DNA from: Salirhabdus sp. Marseille-P4669
Lineage (GTDB): Bacteria; Bacillota; Bacilli; Bacillales; Alkalibacillaceae
Assembly: GCF_900240405.1 (NCBI RefSeq)
Contig: NZ_OEQK01000004.1
Coordinates: forward strand, 124,001 to 188,000
Reading direction: 5' to 3'
DNA: 64,000 nucleotides
In this document: positions 10,166-18,498 of the stretch, piece after piece
Position numbering within the stretch: the stretch's first letter is position 1
How the letters are laid out: every line of letters begins with the position of its first letter
The notes under the pieces: generated by a model
Database searches by the model: none
What the model was told of the DNA's origin: nothing
Seen by the model: only the letters and a program-made list of their open reading frames with translations
Made by a program: the position numbers and the translations under genes

Positions 10166-10345
10166 TTACGGTGCACTACTTAAAGGTACAGCTGTACCGA
10201 CGATATAGGATTCTGGTGGAGTATCAAACATAGAAGATAGCTTAATATGTTCGTTATCCCCAACTAGAAATACAGAAGAAGATGCAACTGCTTGCACTTG
10301 TATATTTCCAACATTCAGCCCCCAGTTGTGTACGGTAAAATACAT
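10166..10345 (-). CDS. gerPD: Spore germination protein GerPD
   Basis: Read directly from the sequence: a 59-residue ORF starting MYFTVHNWGLNVGNI and ending VPLSSAP. The blocks SSSVFLVGD and LSSMFDTPPES match GerPD. A strong AAAGGAGGG ribosome binding site lies within the end of gerPC. The ATG overlaps the gerPC stop codon (TAATG), so the two are probably translationally coupled. It has the normal length for this very small coat-associated protein. Confidence 0.92.
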   Translation of the reverse strand: MYFTVHNWGLNVGNIQVQAVASSSVFLVGDNEHIKLSSMFDTPPESYIVGTAVPLSSAP

Positions 10346-10935
10346 TATGACCCTCCTTTATTTTCAAAAAAGCTTTGAATGGAATGGGTAATTTCTTTTT
10401 TAATATCCTCCATCACAGTCTGTTTTGTATTTTCGTTTAGGACACCATTGTTGTTTTCAGAATGGAGCCGTATATAATGTTCGATACGAGCAGGTAGTTG
10501 GCGGTAAATGTCCTGATAAATCATATTTTCAAATCCAGGAGGAAAGGATTTTTTATGCTTCTCAGCGAATTCTTTAAGTTTAGTAGGTAATTCATTTCGT
10601 AAAAATGGTTGAAGTTCTCCTTGCAATTGTTGGGTAAAAGGATTTGGATTTGCCGGTGCGTTTTTCACTAATGGATTTGGAATAGAAAGCTCATCGGCTG
10701 AATCAATTCCTTGAGGCGATAATCCTATATTCAATGTACCTTCTAACGTTTCAATTTTTAATTGATCAAAATGGTATTCGATTTTTTCAACACTTGTGGA
10801 CTTTTGTTCCTGCATGGTTTGCAATTGTCCTTCTAAATAATCTAGTCGCTCTTCTAACGCCTTTATTTTATGGGATTGGTTTCGAATCCATTGTTCCAAT
10901 GAATATTGATACGATTGCCAATTATAAGGATTCAC
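10345..10935 (-). CDS. gerPC: Spore germination protein GerPC
   Basis: A protein of 196 residues with a predicted coiled coil near the N terminus (HKIKALEERLDYLEGQLQT), followed by the GerPC core ending SIQSFFENKGGS. I prefer the GTG at 10935 as start because GGGGGG lies 7 nt upstream. An upstream ATG at 10971 in frame has no good ribosome binding site and would add 12 residues. It sits third in the gerP operon and overlaps gerPD by 1 nt. Its molecular role in the coat is unknown beyond being required for normal germinant access. Confidence 0.88.
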   Translation of the reverse strand: MNPYNWQSYQYSLEQWIRNQSHKIKALEERLDYLEGQLQTMQEQKSTSVEKIEYHFDQLKIETLEGTLNIGLSPQGIDSADELSIPNPLVKNAPANPNPFTQQLQGELQPFLRNELPTKLKEFAEKHKKSFPPGFENMIYQDIYRQLPARIEHYIRLHSENNNGVLNENTKQTVMEDIKKEITHSIQSFFENKGGS

Positions 10936-11008
10936 TTCATCGCCCCCCTTTTTGGTAAATTGGGCAAACATCTACATACATCCTATGCTTGTTATTGAAA
11001 AGTGTGAT

Positions 11009-11218
11009 TTATGTTGGGGGACTAAGTGGAACTAATGGTTGGTATTCACTACCAAGCATTTCTGCTTCTTCTGCAGGCTCGGTAAATTCCCCAGTATTAT
11101 ATAAATTCGATAATGCTTGGATTGTTCCAGAGCTACCGATTTGTAATACAGAAGAGTTAGTAACAGAATTAACCTTGAGAAAGTGAATATTAATATGCTG
11201 ATAAACCGTTAAGTTCAT
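11009..11218 (-). CDS. gerPB: Spore germination protein GerPB
   Basis: A 69-residue protein with the typical block NSVTNSSVLQIGSSGTI then ALSNLYNTGEFTEPA and the C-terminal LVPLSPP. This matches GerPB in length and motif order. It lies 13 nt downstream of gerPA. A gap of about 70 nt with no hairpin separates it from gerPC, so co-transcription is likely. Confidence 0.93.
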   Translation of the reverse strand: MNLTVYQHINIHFLKVNSVTNSSVLQIGSSGTIQALSNLYNTGEFTEPAEEAEMLGSEYQPLVPLSPPT

Positions 11219-11231
11219 ACTGAAGTCTCCT

Positions 11232-11453
11232 TTAAGCGTTACCTACAATGAGTTGGTCATTTTTATCACTATCAAATACGTAGTTATACGACTGATCCAC
11301 TTGAATATCAATGTTATTTCCAGAATTAAAGGAGCCACCACCTGCGAATGTTTTGGAAGAAGTAGTAGGTGCTATGGCATATACATCTCCAATATGAAAG
11401 ATGCTTGATGTAGAAATACTATTTACTTTAACTGCTCCAACAATTGCGGGCAT
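11232..11453 (-). CDS. gerPA: Spore germination protein GerPA
   Basis: A 73-residue GerPA/GerPF-family protein, MPAIVGAVKVNSI at the start and QLIVGNA at the end. The ATG at 11453 is chosen because AAAGGAGG is correctly spaced from it, while the ATG 9 nt upstream directly abuts the ribosome binding site. It is the first gene of the gerP operon, which keeps the B. subtilis order A-B-C-D-E-F. A sigma-K-like promoter lies just upstream. Confidence 0.93.
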   Translation of the reverse strand: MPAIVGAVKVNSISTSSIFHIGDVYAIAPTTSSKTFAGGGSFNSGNNIDIQVDQSYNYVFDSDKNDQLIVGNA

Positions 11454-11475
11454 CTGGCACATCCTCCTTTGCTAA

Positions 11476-11504
11476 CATTCTATGTAGTGGATAGGCTAGG
11501 TGTT
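11476..11504 (-). promoter_or_regulatory. Possible sigma-K promoter of the gerP operon
   Basis: On the minus strand, AACAC (11500-11504) is followed after 15 nt by CATAGAATG (11476-11484). This resembles the sigma-K pattern of an AC-containing -35 and CATAnnnTA -10, with one mismatch in the last TA. B. subtilis gerP is transcribed in the mother cell by sigma-K RNA polymerase, so the site is in a sensible place. The prediction rests on short motifs only. Confidence 0.45.
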
Positions 11505-11540
11505 CGCACGGAAATACGATACATTTGGGAGGAATAAAAA

Positions 11541-12728
11541 TTGGATAACGATACGCCAATACAAGACAATAAAAGGTTACCTTGGATAGATGCAGCACGT
11601 GGGATGGCGCTATTTGGCATCTTAATGGTGAACGTACCAGCTTTTAATGCGCCATTTTTTCTATATGGTGGGGAAGAGGTTTTCTTTGGAGATTCAATCA
11701 GTCGTTCGATTCACACCATCGTGGATATCTTTTTTCAAGCGAGCTTTTATACGTTATTTTCCTTTTTGTTTGGATTTGGAATGCAAATGATGAGAGAGCG
11801 GTTAAGTCACTTGCCGATTCCATACTGGGTAGTAATCGGAAGAAGGTTGATGGCTTTGTTTGGATTTGGAGTTCTTCATGCGTTTTTACTTTGGCATGGA
11901 GATATTTTGCTAAGTTATGCAATTGTAGGGTGTTTATTATTTTTCTTTTATAATCAATCTGCTAAAACCGTGCTTCTTTGGTTTTTCGTTCTGTTAATCG
12001 TACCAGCTTTATATATTACCGAACGCTATTACTCGATCAAAGAGTTCATCGGATGGGTGAATTATGATGCAATAAGCCAATCCTTCCAAAATTATAAATC
12101 GGAATCTATAGCAGATGTACTTTACCAAAACTATTCGGATTGGATGTACAACAATTGGGGAGTGCTTTCGTTCGTATTTTTGGTCATGATTATATTGCCG
12201 ATGTTTTTAGCTGGTATGTTTTTCATGAAGAAAAAGTGGTTGCATCATATCGAAGTACACCGAAAGAAGTTACGAGTTATCTTAATTGTTGCCTTCATCG
12301 TTTTTCTAGTATTCAAAGCAGGTCCTTATTTGTTTGGGAACCCATTGTGGTTTGGCTTTATGCAGGATCAAATAGGCGGCGCAGCATCTAGTATATTTTA
12401 TATTGTTTTCATTACACTATTGTTTCAATATCCTTTTTGGAAAAAGCTATTAAATGGATTAACGTATATTGGAAGAATGTCTTTTACAAATTATATCTCG
12501 CAGTCCATCATTTGTTTTATCCTGTTTTATGGCCCAGGTTTTAACTTATATGGGTCCGTTACACCATTATGGAGTGTCTTGATCGTGATAGCAATTTTTA
12601 GTGTTCAAGTTGTATGGAGTAAATGGTGGCTCACTCATTTTCGCTTCGGCCCATTGGAATGGGTCTGGCGCTCAGTGACATATTGGAAAAAACAACCGAT
12701 TAAAAAGCGGCAAACAGACTCAATATGA
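11541..12728 (+). CDS. DUF418 domain-containing membrane protein (YeiB-like)
   Basis: A 395-residue polytopic membrane protein. The N-terminal RLPWIDAARGMALFGILMVN motif is the hallmark of the DUF418/YeiB family, related to acyltransferase-3-like membrane proteins. About nine hydrophobic segments follow. The C-terminal half carries the DUF418 signature (GRMSFTNYISQS then GPLEWVWRSVTY). The function is not established. The start is TTG at 11541 with GGGAGG 8 nt upstream. No in-frame ATG gives a better start. It is divergent from gerPA and is followed by a bidirectional terminator. Confidence 0.85.
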   Translation: MDNDTPIQDNKRLPWIDAARGMALFGILMVNVPAFNAPFFLYGGEEVFFGDSISRSIHTIVDIFFQASFYTLFSFLFGFGMQMMRERLSHLPIPYWVVIGRRLMALFGFGVLHAFLLWHGDILLSYAIVGCLLFFFYNQSAKTVLLWFFVLLIVPALYITERYYSIKEFIGWVNYDAISQSFQNYKSESIADVLYQNYSDWMYNNWGVLSFVFLVMIILPMFLAGMFFMKKKWLHHIEVHRKKLRVILIVAFIVFLVFKAGPYLFGNPLWFGFMQDQIGGAASSIFYIVFITLLFQYPFWKKLLNGLTYIGRMSFTNYISQSIICFILFYGPGFNLYGSVTPLWSVLIVIAIFSVQVVWSKWWLTHFRFGPLEWVWRSVTYWKKQPIKKRQTDSI

Positions 12729-12783
12729 TGATAAATCAGTCTGGTAACATGCTTCCATATGCCTGATTTACGACTTCATAAAT

Positions 12784-12828
12784 ACAAGCCGAAAATGGAA
12801 AAATTGGCTTCCATTTTCGGCTTGTTCT
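12784..12828. terminator. Bidirectional terminator between the DUF418 gene and rocD
   Basis: A 17-bp stem of ACAAGCCGAAAATGGAA and its complement with an 8-nt loop, lying between convergent genes. A hairpin with nearly the same arms (ACAAGCCGAAAA) occurs at 49722. Confidence 0.85.
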
Positions 12829-12832
12829 TATT

Positions 12833-14023
12833 TTATAATACTTCTTTAATTTTTTGTATCGCCACATCTAAATCCTCTTTTTCAATAATAAGAGGGGGAG
12901 CTAGGCGAATGACATTATCGTGCGTTTCTTTACAAAGTAAACCTTTCTCTTTTAACTGTTCACAGTACGGTCTAGCCGATTCGGTTAACTCAATTCCAAC
13001 AAACAAACCGCGACCGCGTACTTCTTTAATAATTGGATTATTAATTTGTTTAAGCTCCGTTAATAAATATTCCCCAAGCTCAAAAGAGCGCTCTGCTAAT
13101 TTTTCTTCTTCTAATACTTCTAGGGAAGCAATCGAAACAGCACATGCAAGTGGATTACCACCGAAGGTAGAACCGTGTGATCCTGGATTAAATACGCCCA
13201 GAATGTCATCGTTCGCAACAACACATGAGATAGGGAAGACGCCACCACCTAGTGCTTTTCCAAGTATGTACATATCTGGCTCAATATCATCCCAATCAGA
13301 TGCAAACATTTTACCACTACGACCTAAACCGGCTTGGATCTCGTCTGCGATAAAAAGTACCTTTTCTGCCTTACACAAATCATATGCAGCTTTCAAGTAG
13401 CCTTCAGGCGGTATGATGATTCCTGCCTCTCCTTGAATAGGTTCGAATAAAAATGCTGCTGTGTTCTCTGTAATGGCTTCCTTCAATGCATCTAAATCTC
13501 CATATGGAACAAGCTTAATACCTGGAAGTAAAGGCCCAAAGCCAAGTTGGTATTCTTCTTCAGATGATAGTGATACAGCTGTCATGGTTCGTCCGTGGAA
13601 GTTGCCAACACATGCAATAATTTCTGCTTTGTTTTCAGCTACGCCTTTTACATCGTAAGCCCATCTTCTGGCTGCTTTAATTGCTGTTTCAACACCTTCA
13701 GCACCTGTGTTCATTGGTAAAACCATATTTTTATTCGTTAATTGGCAAACTTTTTCTTGCCATGGACCAAGCTGATCATTATGAAAAGCACGAGAGGTTA
13801 ATGTAACACGATCTGCTTGTTCTTTTAAGGCAGCAATGATTTTAGGGTGACGATGACCTTGGTTTACAGCTGAATATGCGCTTAGCATATCCATATAACG
13901 ATTTCCTTCCGGGTCCTCCACCCAAATCCCTTCTGCTTTTGCAATAACAATCGGAAGTGGCACGTAATTACGAGTACCATAGCGATCGGTTTGTTCGATA
14001 ATGGTATTACTATTAAGAACCAT
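12833..14023 (-). CDS. rocD: Ornithine--oxo-acid aminotransferase (RocD)
   Basis: A 396-residue class III PLP aminotransferase that converts ornithine and 2-oxoglutarate to glutamate semialdehyde and glutamate in arginine/ornithine catabolism. The PLP lysine is Lys256 in LGKALGGG. Other motifs are [27 protein letters not shown] and [15 protein letters not shown]. Closest by motif is bacterial ornithine aminotransferase rather than acetylornithine aminotransferase. The ATG at 14023 follows GGAGGGG, and the upstream in-frame ATG at 14056 lacks a site. No other roc genes are nearby, and the gene seems monocistronic. Confidence 0.93.
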   Translation of the reverse strand: MVLNSNTIIEQTDRYGTRNYVPLPIVIAKAEGIWVEDPEGNRYMDMLSAYSAVNQGHRHPKIIAALKEQADRVTLTSRAFHNDQLGPWQEKVCQLTNKNMVLPMNTGAEGVETAIKAARRWAYDVKGVAENKAEIIACVGNFHGRTMTAVSLSSEEEYQLGFGPLLPGIKLVPYGDLDALKEAITENTAAFLFEPIQGEAGIIIPPEGYLKAAYDLCKAEKVLFIADEIQAGLGRSGKMFASDWDDIEPDMYILGKALGGGVFPISCVVANDDILGVFNPGSHGSTFGGNPLACAVSIASLEVLEEEKLAERSFELGEYLLTELKQINNPIIKEVRGRGLFVGIELTESARPYCEQLKEKGLLCKETHDNVIRLAPPLIIEKEDLDVAIQKIKEVL

Positions 14024-14054
14024 ATAATCCCCTCCATAAGTAAGCGTTTCATTC

Positions 14055-14082
14055 ATTATAACAGTTTTTTATGTTTTGTAAG
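14055..14082 (-). promoter_or_regulatory. Possible sigma-A promoter of rocD
   Basis: Minus strand: CTTACA (14077-14082), 16-nt spacer, TATAAT (14055-14060), about 30 nt upstream of the rocD start. I found no sigma-L (-24/-12) element in the rocD direction, unlike the B. subtilis roc genes. Confidence 0.5.
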
Positions 14083-14166
14083 AGGGGAAAGATGATTTTA
14101 TTGGCACGAAGGTTCGATTAAGTGATATGATGGACGAGGAATAAATATTGTTAGGAGGAATGAAAA

Positions 14167-14529
14167 GTGACGCATTTACATATTACTGCTTGGGCTTTAG
14201 CTCTTATCCTCTTTTTAGTTGCGTATTTCCTACAAAAACAAGGGAAAGAAAAACCAGCAAAAATTGTACAAATGATTCTACGTTTGGATTATTTATTAGT
14301 CCTTTACTCTGGAGGAGACCTATTAACAAACTACTCTTCCGTTAGTGGTGCAATGCTTGGGGAAGTCATTACAAAGGTAGTTGCTGGAATTCTAGTAATA
14401 GCTGCATTAGAAATGATTTTAGTAAAAGGTGCAAAAGGAAAGTCTACAACTGTATGGTGGATCATCCTTTTAATTGCTTTAATTATTGCAATGGTTCTAG
14501 GATTTGTTCGATTACCATTAACTGTATAA
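14167..14529 (+). CDS. yisL: YisL family (UPF0344) membrane protein
   Basis: A 120-residue protein with four predicted membrane helices. It begins MTHLHITAWALALILFLVAY, almost the same as B. subtilis YisL, and has the normal length. The start is GTG at 14167, preceded by TAGGAGG. The function is unknown. It is monocistronic, between rocD (divergent) and a strong terminator. Confidence 0.9.
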   Translation: MTHLHITAWALALILFLVAYFLQKQGKEKPAKIVQMILRLDYLLVLYSGGDLLTNYSSVSGAMLGEVITKVVAGILVIAALEMILVKGAKGKSTTVWWIILLIALIIAMVLGFVRLPLTV

Positions 14530-14538
14530 TTAGGAGAG

Positions 14539-14568
14539 CACGACTTCTTAAAGAGGTCGTGTTTTTTT
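14539..14568 (+). terminator. Terminator of yisL
   Basis: CACGACTTCTT / AAGAGGTCGTG stem with a very short loop followed by seven T residues, just downstream of the yisL stop codon. Confidence 0.85.
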
Positions 14569-14589
14569 GTATAGGTGCAACGAAAAACA

Positions 14590-14617
14590 AAAAGGCTTCC
14601 ACCAAAGGAAGCCTTTT
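14590..14617 (-). terminator. Terminator of the yitW-like gene
   Basis: AAAAGGCTTCC / GGAAGCCTTTT stem with a 6-nt loop directly after the stop codon of the minus-strand DUF59 gene. In that direction the stem runs into T residues. Confidence 0.75.
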
Positions 14618-14621
14618 GAAA

Positions 14622-14933
14622 TCAATCTGGAATACCGAGTGCGATTTTAGCATATCGTGACATACGATCTTTAGACCAAGGAGGACTCCATACGATATCT
14701 ACAACTGTTTCTTTAACTTCTGGAATATCCGCTAATACACGTCTAACATCTTCCTCGATATGTCCTGCTAGTGGACAACCCATAGCAGTAAGAGTCATTG
14801 TTACGGTAGCAACACCTTCGTCATTTAGATCAACGCCATATACTAAGCCTAGGTTAACGATATCTATCCCTAACTCAGGATCAATTACATTTTCAAGTGC
14901 ACCCATCATATTTTCTTCAAGTGCTTTATCCAT
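14622..14933 (-). CDS. yitW: Metal-sulfur cluster assembly factor, DUF59/MIP18 family (YitW-like)
   Basis: A 103-residue MIP18/PaaD-like protein. Motifs are ENVIDPELGIDIVNLGLVYG, TMTLTAMGCPLAGHI with the conserved cysteine, and VDIVWSPPWSKDRMS near the end. The family helps iron-sulphur cluster delivery (SufT-like proteins belong to it). In B. subtilis yitW follows yitV and yitU, the same neighbours as here. The ATG at 14933 is preferred over the GTG at 14942 because GGGG is 8 nt before it. The exact client proteins are unknown. Confidence 0.9.
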   Translation of the reverse strand: MDKALEENMMGALENVIDPELGIDIVNLGLVYGVDLNDEGVATVTMTLTAMGCPLAGHIEEDVRRVLADIPEVKETVVDIVWSPPWSKDRMSRYAKIALGIPD

Positions 14934-15022
14934 CCGTATCACCCCTTTTTATACAACTTTACCTTTATTATATAGAAAAAGATACAAGTTCGCCAATGAT
15001 GCTGTTTTTATTCATAAAAATG

Positions 15023-15787
15023 TTAAAGGTAAGTCTCAAACCATTTGACCGTTTCTAAAACCGCTGGACGACTTACTTTATGGGCACGTCCCTTTTCTCG
15101 AATGAATTTTAGCTTGTCTTCCATATCATAGAACGCTTTAGCTTCTTGATAAAAAGAGTAGGATTGTTCAAATGGAACAACTTTATCAGCATCACCATGC
15201 CAAAAAAGTAAAGGTCTATTATTCAATTTATGCATATTTTGAGACAAATCAATCGGTCTTAAAGAATCAACCTGGGCTTGAAGCTCTTCATCTGTATATG
15301 GCAATTTCACTTTTTGTTCTTTCACTTGATGGATGGTATAGTTTGCCATCTCTGTTGCTTTAGGAGACCCCATTAATACAGCTGCAACCTTTATCCATGG
15401 ATATAGAGTTAGCGCAGCGCTTGTGGTGATTCCACCCATACTTGTGCCTGCTAAACCAAAGCGATCATCCAGCAATAATCCTTTGTTTTCGATATTTTCT
15501 TTGATGATTTGTATTTCCTTTAGATTTTGGCTGACAATATCCCAGAATTCCAATTGAAGTTTTAATCCAGATACCTGATTTGCGCGTTCCCCGTGTAATT
15601 TACAATCAGGTAAAAGAACTCGAAACCCTTTTTGAGCCATTAAATATGCAAATGGTAAATTATGCTCCTTCGCACTAGTAAAACCATGCATGTATACTAC
15701 AGTTGGTAACGGTTGATTTTGCTTGTTGGAGTCGACTACATGTAAAACAGGAATCGTATTTATGTAGTCATTATCAATAATAATCAA
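15023..15787 (-). CDS. yitV: Alpha/beta hydrolase, esterase (YitV-like)
   Basis: A 254-residue prolyl-oligopeptidase-type hydrolase. The nucleophile Ser116 lies in GTSMGG. An oxyanion-side HGFTSAKEHN block sits at residues 34-43, and the likely acid and His are in FWHGDADKVVP and AHKVSRP. The TTG at 15787 is chosen because AGAGGG precedes it and the protein then begins at the same point as B. subtilis YitV. An upstream in-frame start at 15850 would add 21 hydrophobic residues. The substrate is unknown. Confidence 0.85.
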   Translation of the reverse strand: MIIIDNDYINTIPVLHVVDSNKQNQPLPTVVYMHGFTSAKEHNLPFAYLMAQKGFRVLLPDCKLHGERANQVSGLKLQLEFWDIVSQNLKEIQIIKENIENKGLLLDDRFGLAGTSMGGITTSAALTLYPWIKVAAVLMGSPKATEMANYTIHQVKEQKVKLPYTDEELQAQVDSLRPIDLSQNMHKLNNRPLLFWHGDADKVVPFEQSYSFYQEAKAFYDMEDKLKFIREKGRAHKVSRPAVLETVKWFETYL

Positions 15788-15937
15788 ATTTTTACCCTCT
15801 CTCTTTTTTGCTATATATAAAATGTACCAAAAGACAAAAGTGGACACCAAATGAAAGGTCTAAGGAAAATTTAAGGTTTGGTCTCTTTACACGTAGGGGA
15901 TGTACATATAAACTAGATAGATATGAGGTGAGAAGAT

Positions 15938-16747
15938 ATGGAGAAGCATATTATAGCATTAGATTTAGATGGTACGTTATTATCAGACAAAAAACATATT
16001 TTTGACCGCACGAAGGAAACATTAAGAAAAGCAATGGAGCAAGGACATATTGTAGTCATTGCAACAGGTCGTCCGCATCGGGCAAGTATCCAATATTATC
16101 AGGAATTACAATTAGATACGCCGATGGTTAATATGAATGGCGCATTGATTCATCATCCATTAGATCGTAAATGGGATGTTGTACATTCCCCTATGTCTAT
16201 TCGTACGGCACATGCAATTGCGGAAGCGTGTTATGAACTAGGTGTAAAAAATATTATGGCAGAAGTAAAGGATCATGTCTTTTTAGATAAGCATGATGAA
16301 GAGTTAATGCAAATTTTTATGGCAAATGACAATTTTCCAGTTACCATTGGAAGCCTAAAAAATACATTAAAAGAAGATCCAACGTCCATATTGATTTCAC
16401 CTAGAGTAGATCATATAGAGGAGCTTCGTAGTCATTTGGATGATCACCATGCAGAAATCATCGAACACCGAAAATGGGCGGCACCTTGGCATATTATTGA
16501 AATTGTCCGAAAAGGATTAAGTAAAGCAGTTGGTCTTCATAAAATTGCACATTATTATAATATCCCGAAGGAACGAATTATTGCATTTGGAGACGAAGAT
16601 AATGATTTTGAAATGATTGAATATGCGGGTGTTGGAGTTGCTATGGGGAATGCGATTCCAGAATTAAAGTCCTTAGCAAATTATGTAACAAAAACAAATG
16701 AGGAAGAGGGAGTCGCTTTATTTTTAGAGGATCATTTAAAAATATAA
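15938..16747 (+). CDS. yitU: Cof-type HAD-IIB family phosphatase (YitU-like)
   Basis: A 269-residue haloacid-dehalogenase hydrolase. Motif I is DLDGT with nucleophile Asp9 and Asp11, motif II is ATGRPH, motif III Lys lies in RKGLSKAVGLHKIA, and motif IV is FGDEDNDFEMI. The length and cap fit the Cof/IIB group, which dephosphorylates sugar phosphates or flavin precursors. B. subtilis YitU has been reported to have FMN-precursor phosphatase activity, so a role in riboflavin synthesis is possible. GAGGTGA lies before the ATG. It is divergent from yitV. Confidence 0.9.
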   Translation: MEKHIIALDLDGTLLSDKKHIFDRTKETLRKAMEQGHIVVIATGRPHRASIQYYQELQLDTPMVNMNGALIHHPLDRKWDVVHSPMSIRTAHAIAEACYELGVKNIMAEVKDHVFLDKHDEELMQIFMANDNFPVTIGSLKNTLKEDPTSILISPRVDHIEELRSHLDDHHAEIIEHRKWAAPWHIIEIVRKGLSKAVGLHKIAHYYNIPKERIIAFGDEDNDFEMIEYAGVGVAMGNAIPELKSLANYVTKTNEEEGVALFLEDHLKI

Positions 16748-16801
16748 GCAACCTTCCAATATTTTTCTGTAATGAGACAATATCATACGCACAAACTAAT
16801 T

Positions 16802-16841
16802 CCTGAACGCAGCTGAAACAAGATTTGCGTTCAGGTTTTTT
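16802..16841 (+). terminator. Terminator after the HAD phosphatase gene
   Basis: CCTGAACGCA / TGCGTTCAGG stem with a 13-nt loop followed by seven T residues. Confidence 0.9.
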
Positions 16842-16885
16842 TATGAAGCGAATAGCGTACGTCATGTTTAATGGGGGGACTAACC

Positions 16886-17035
16886 TTGAGTAGAAAAAGC
16901 AAATCGAAACGCTTTGTTAGCGAAGGGGTAAAAGCAGTCCAGAAACATGATGAGCTATTTACGTATCGGGAACGTTTTTCCGATGCAGAACGGAAGCAAA
17001 AAGATATGGAGCAAAACTCGTTAGGAGGGATTTGA
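16886..17035 (+). CDS. Small basic protein of unknown function (49 aa)
   Basis: Read from the sequence: a TTG-initiated ORF of 49 codons, MSRKSKSKRFVSEGVKAVQ at the start and MEQNSLGGI at the end. It is strongly basic in the first ten residues and hydrophilic throughout, with no membrane segment. A GGGGGG stretch lies 7 nt before the TTG. Its stop codon is 2 nt before the ATG of the next gene, and it contains that gene's ribosome binding site, so the two are probably coupled. I do not recognise a family. Confidence 0.6.
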   Translation: MSRKSKSKRFVSEGVKAVQKHDELFTYRERFSDAERKQKDMEQNSLGGI

Positions 17036-17037
17036 CG

Positions 17038-17241
17038 ATGGCAAACAATATGGCGAATAATTTATTAGAGCAAGCAAAACAAGCCGTTAGTCAAATAGCC
17101 AATATGGGAAATAATCAGGATAAACAGAAACAGGCAGAAGTAGCTCATAATGTAATTCAATCTGCCTATACAAATTCCTCTCCTGAAGAAAAGCAGCAAT
17201 TACAAGAGCTTGAGAACCAAATTGACAATCATTTGCAGTAA
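17038..17241 (+). CDS. yitR: DUF3813 family small protein (YitR-like)
   Basis: A 67-residue hydrophilic, Gln/Asn-rich, mostly helical protein with the pattern LLEQAKQAVSQI then YTNSSPEEKQQLQELENQI, characteristic of DUF3813. B. subtilis YitR lies in the same neighbourhood. Its function is unknown. The ATG at 17038 has AGGAGGG 8 nt upstream. The in-frame TTG at 17032 is too close to that site. Confidence 0.78.
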   Translation: MANNMANNLLEQAKQAVSQIANMGNNQDKQKQAEVAHNVIQSAYTNSSPEEKQQLQELENQIDNHLQ

Positions 17242-17248
17242 TTATTTC

Positions 17249-17281
17249 GTACGGCACAAAATTCATGTGCCGTACTTTTTT
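17249..17281 (+). terminator. Terminator after the yitR-like gene
   Basis: GTACGGCACA / TGTGCCGTAC stem with a 7-nt loop followed by six T residues. Confidence 0.9.
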
Positions 17282-17353
17282 AAGGAAATAATTAAAAATG
17301 TTTGGATTTTGGTGATTTTAGCCCTTATTTCTTCAAATTTTTTCAAAGAAACT

Positions 17354-17404
17354 TGTAAATTTTTCGTAAATTAGGTTGTTTTGTTAATATTCATAAATTA
17401 TAAT
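17354..17404 (+). promoter_or_regulatory. phnD promoter with a PhoP-like direct repeat
   Basis: A sigma-A-type promoter: TTGTTT (17376-17381), 17-nt spacer, TATAAT (17399-17404). Just upstream, on the complementary strand, TTTACG and TTTACA are separated by 5 nt (17354-17370). That is the TTnACA-N5-TTnACA pattern of a PhoP box. Only two hexamers are visible, where full PhoP sites usually have more. Confidence 0.45.
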
Positions 17405-17454
17405 AAGTTTGTTGACGTAATTACTAACTAAAAATATTAAGGGGGAGTACGTTA

Positions 17455-18390
17455 ATGAAGAAGTTATGGGCATTACTTTTTGTACTTACACTTGCTACTG
17501 TATTAGCAGCTTGTGGAAGTTCAGATGATGAAGGTGAATCTGGTGAAGGAGAAAATTTAAATCCTGATAAAATTGTTATGGGATTTGTTCCATCACAGGA
17601 TTCAGGTAAAATCGCTGAAACTGCACAACCTCTTGCTGATAAACTAGGAGAAATTATCGGTAAAGAAGTTGAAGCAAAAACAATGACAAACTATACGGCT
17701 TTAGTAGAAGCATTAGGTAACGAAACGGCACATATTGGTTTCATTCCTGCATTTGGTTATGTTTTAGCAAGTAGTAAATATGAAGTAGAGCCAATTCTTA
17801 AGTCAGAACGTAATGGTAGTGCTACATATGTGGCTCAATACTTAGTTCGTGCAGATTCTCCAGTAGAAAGTCTTGAAGATTTAAAAGAACATGCTGGTGA
17901 TATGATTTGGGCTTATGGTGATGCATCATCGACTTCTGGTTATTTATTCCCAGCATCACAATTAATGGGTATGTTTGATATTGAAGACACAACAGCTTTA
18001 CAAGAAGAATTCTTTAAAGGCGTTTTAAAATCTGGTGGCCATGACAATAGTGCAGTGGCAGTACTAGATGGTGATGCGGATATCGCAACAACTTTTGATG
18101 ATGTTCGTGACACAATGCTAGAAGACTATCCAACAATTATGGATGACTTAAAAGTAATTGGTACAACAGAAGAAATTCCAAACGATACGATTACAATCCC
18201 ATCTTCTTTAGATGATGAATTAACAGAAAAAATCAAAGATGCTTTCTTAAGCTTCAACGATGATCCGGAAATGATTGAAATTATGAATGAAGTATATAAT
18301 TGGGATGCTATTATTGAAGCGGATGATTCTGAGTTCGACGTTGTTCGCGAAACATATAACAATTTAGGTGGAAATGTACCTTTAGACTAA
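17455..18390 (+). CDS. phnD: Phosphate/phosphonate ABC transporter substrate-binding lipoprotein (PhnD-like)
   Basis: A 311-residue solute-binding lipoprotein. The signal peptide ends in the lipobox LAAC with Cys20, followed by an acidic Ser/Glu/Gly linker. The PhnD-family core follows, with MGFVPSQDSGKIAE, the TNYTALVEALGNETAHIGFIPAF block and the SSTSGYLFPASQLM hinge. It delivers phosphonate, phosphite or phosphate to the PhnC/PhnE membrane complex. No C-P lyase or phosphonatase genes are in the window, so the ligand stays open. GGGGGAG precedes the ATG. A hairpin follows the gene. Confidence 0.88.
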   Translation: MKKLWALLFVLTLATVLAACGSSDDEGESGEGENLNPDKIVMGFVPSQDSGKIAETAQPLADKLGEIIGKEVEAKTMTNYTALVEALGNETAHIGFIPAFGYVLASSKYEVEPILKSERNGSATYVAQYLVRADSPVESLEDLKEHAGDMIWAYGDASSTSGYLFPASQLMGMFDIEDTTALQEEFFKGVLKSGGHDNSAVAVLDGDADIATTFDDVRDTMLEDYPTIMDDLKVIGTTEEIPNDTITIPSSLDDELTEKIKDAFLSFNDDPEMIEIMNEVYNWDAIIEADDSEFDVVRETYNNLGGNVPLD

Positions 18391-18427
18391 TTCCTTATAA
18401 GGAAAATCATTAGGTTTTAAAGTTCAA

Positions 18428-18466
18428 AATAGGGGGAAGGTTATCAAACTTCTCCCTATTTTTGAG
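18428..18466 (+). terminator. Intercistronic hairpin between phnD and phnC
   Basis: AATAGGGGGAAG / CTTCTCCCTATT stem followed by T residues. Its place after the binding-protein gene suggests partial termination, which would give more phnD than phnCEE transcript. Confidence 0.75.
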
Positions 18467-18498
18467 TATTTTTTGAAGGCAAAGAAAGGGAGTTAAGT

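Noticed and set aside
12759-13400. A 213-codon open frame on the plus strand
   Set aside because: It is antisense to rocD, is Ser/Pro/Lys-rich without any recognisable domain, and lacks a ribosome binding site. It is a shadow of the real gene.
14101-14117. TGGCAC-N5-TTCGA considered as a sigma-54 promoter before yisL
   Set aside because: The -12 element should be TTGCA or similar and has two mismatches, and yisL has no known link to sigma-54.
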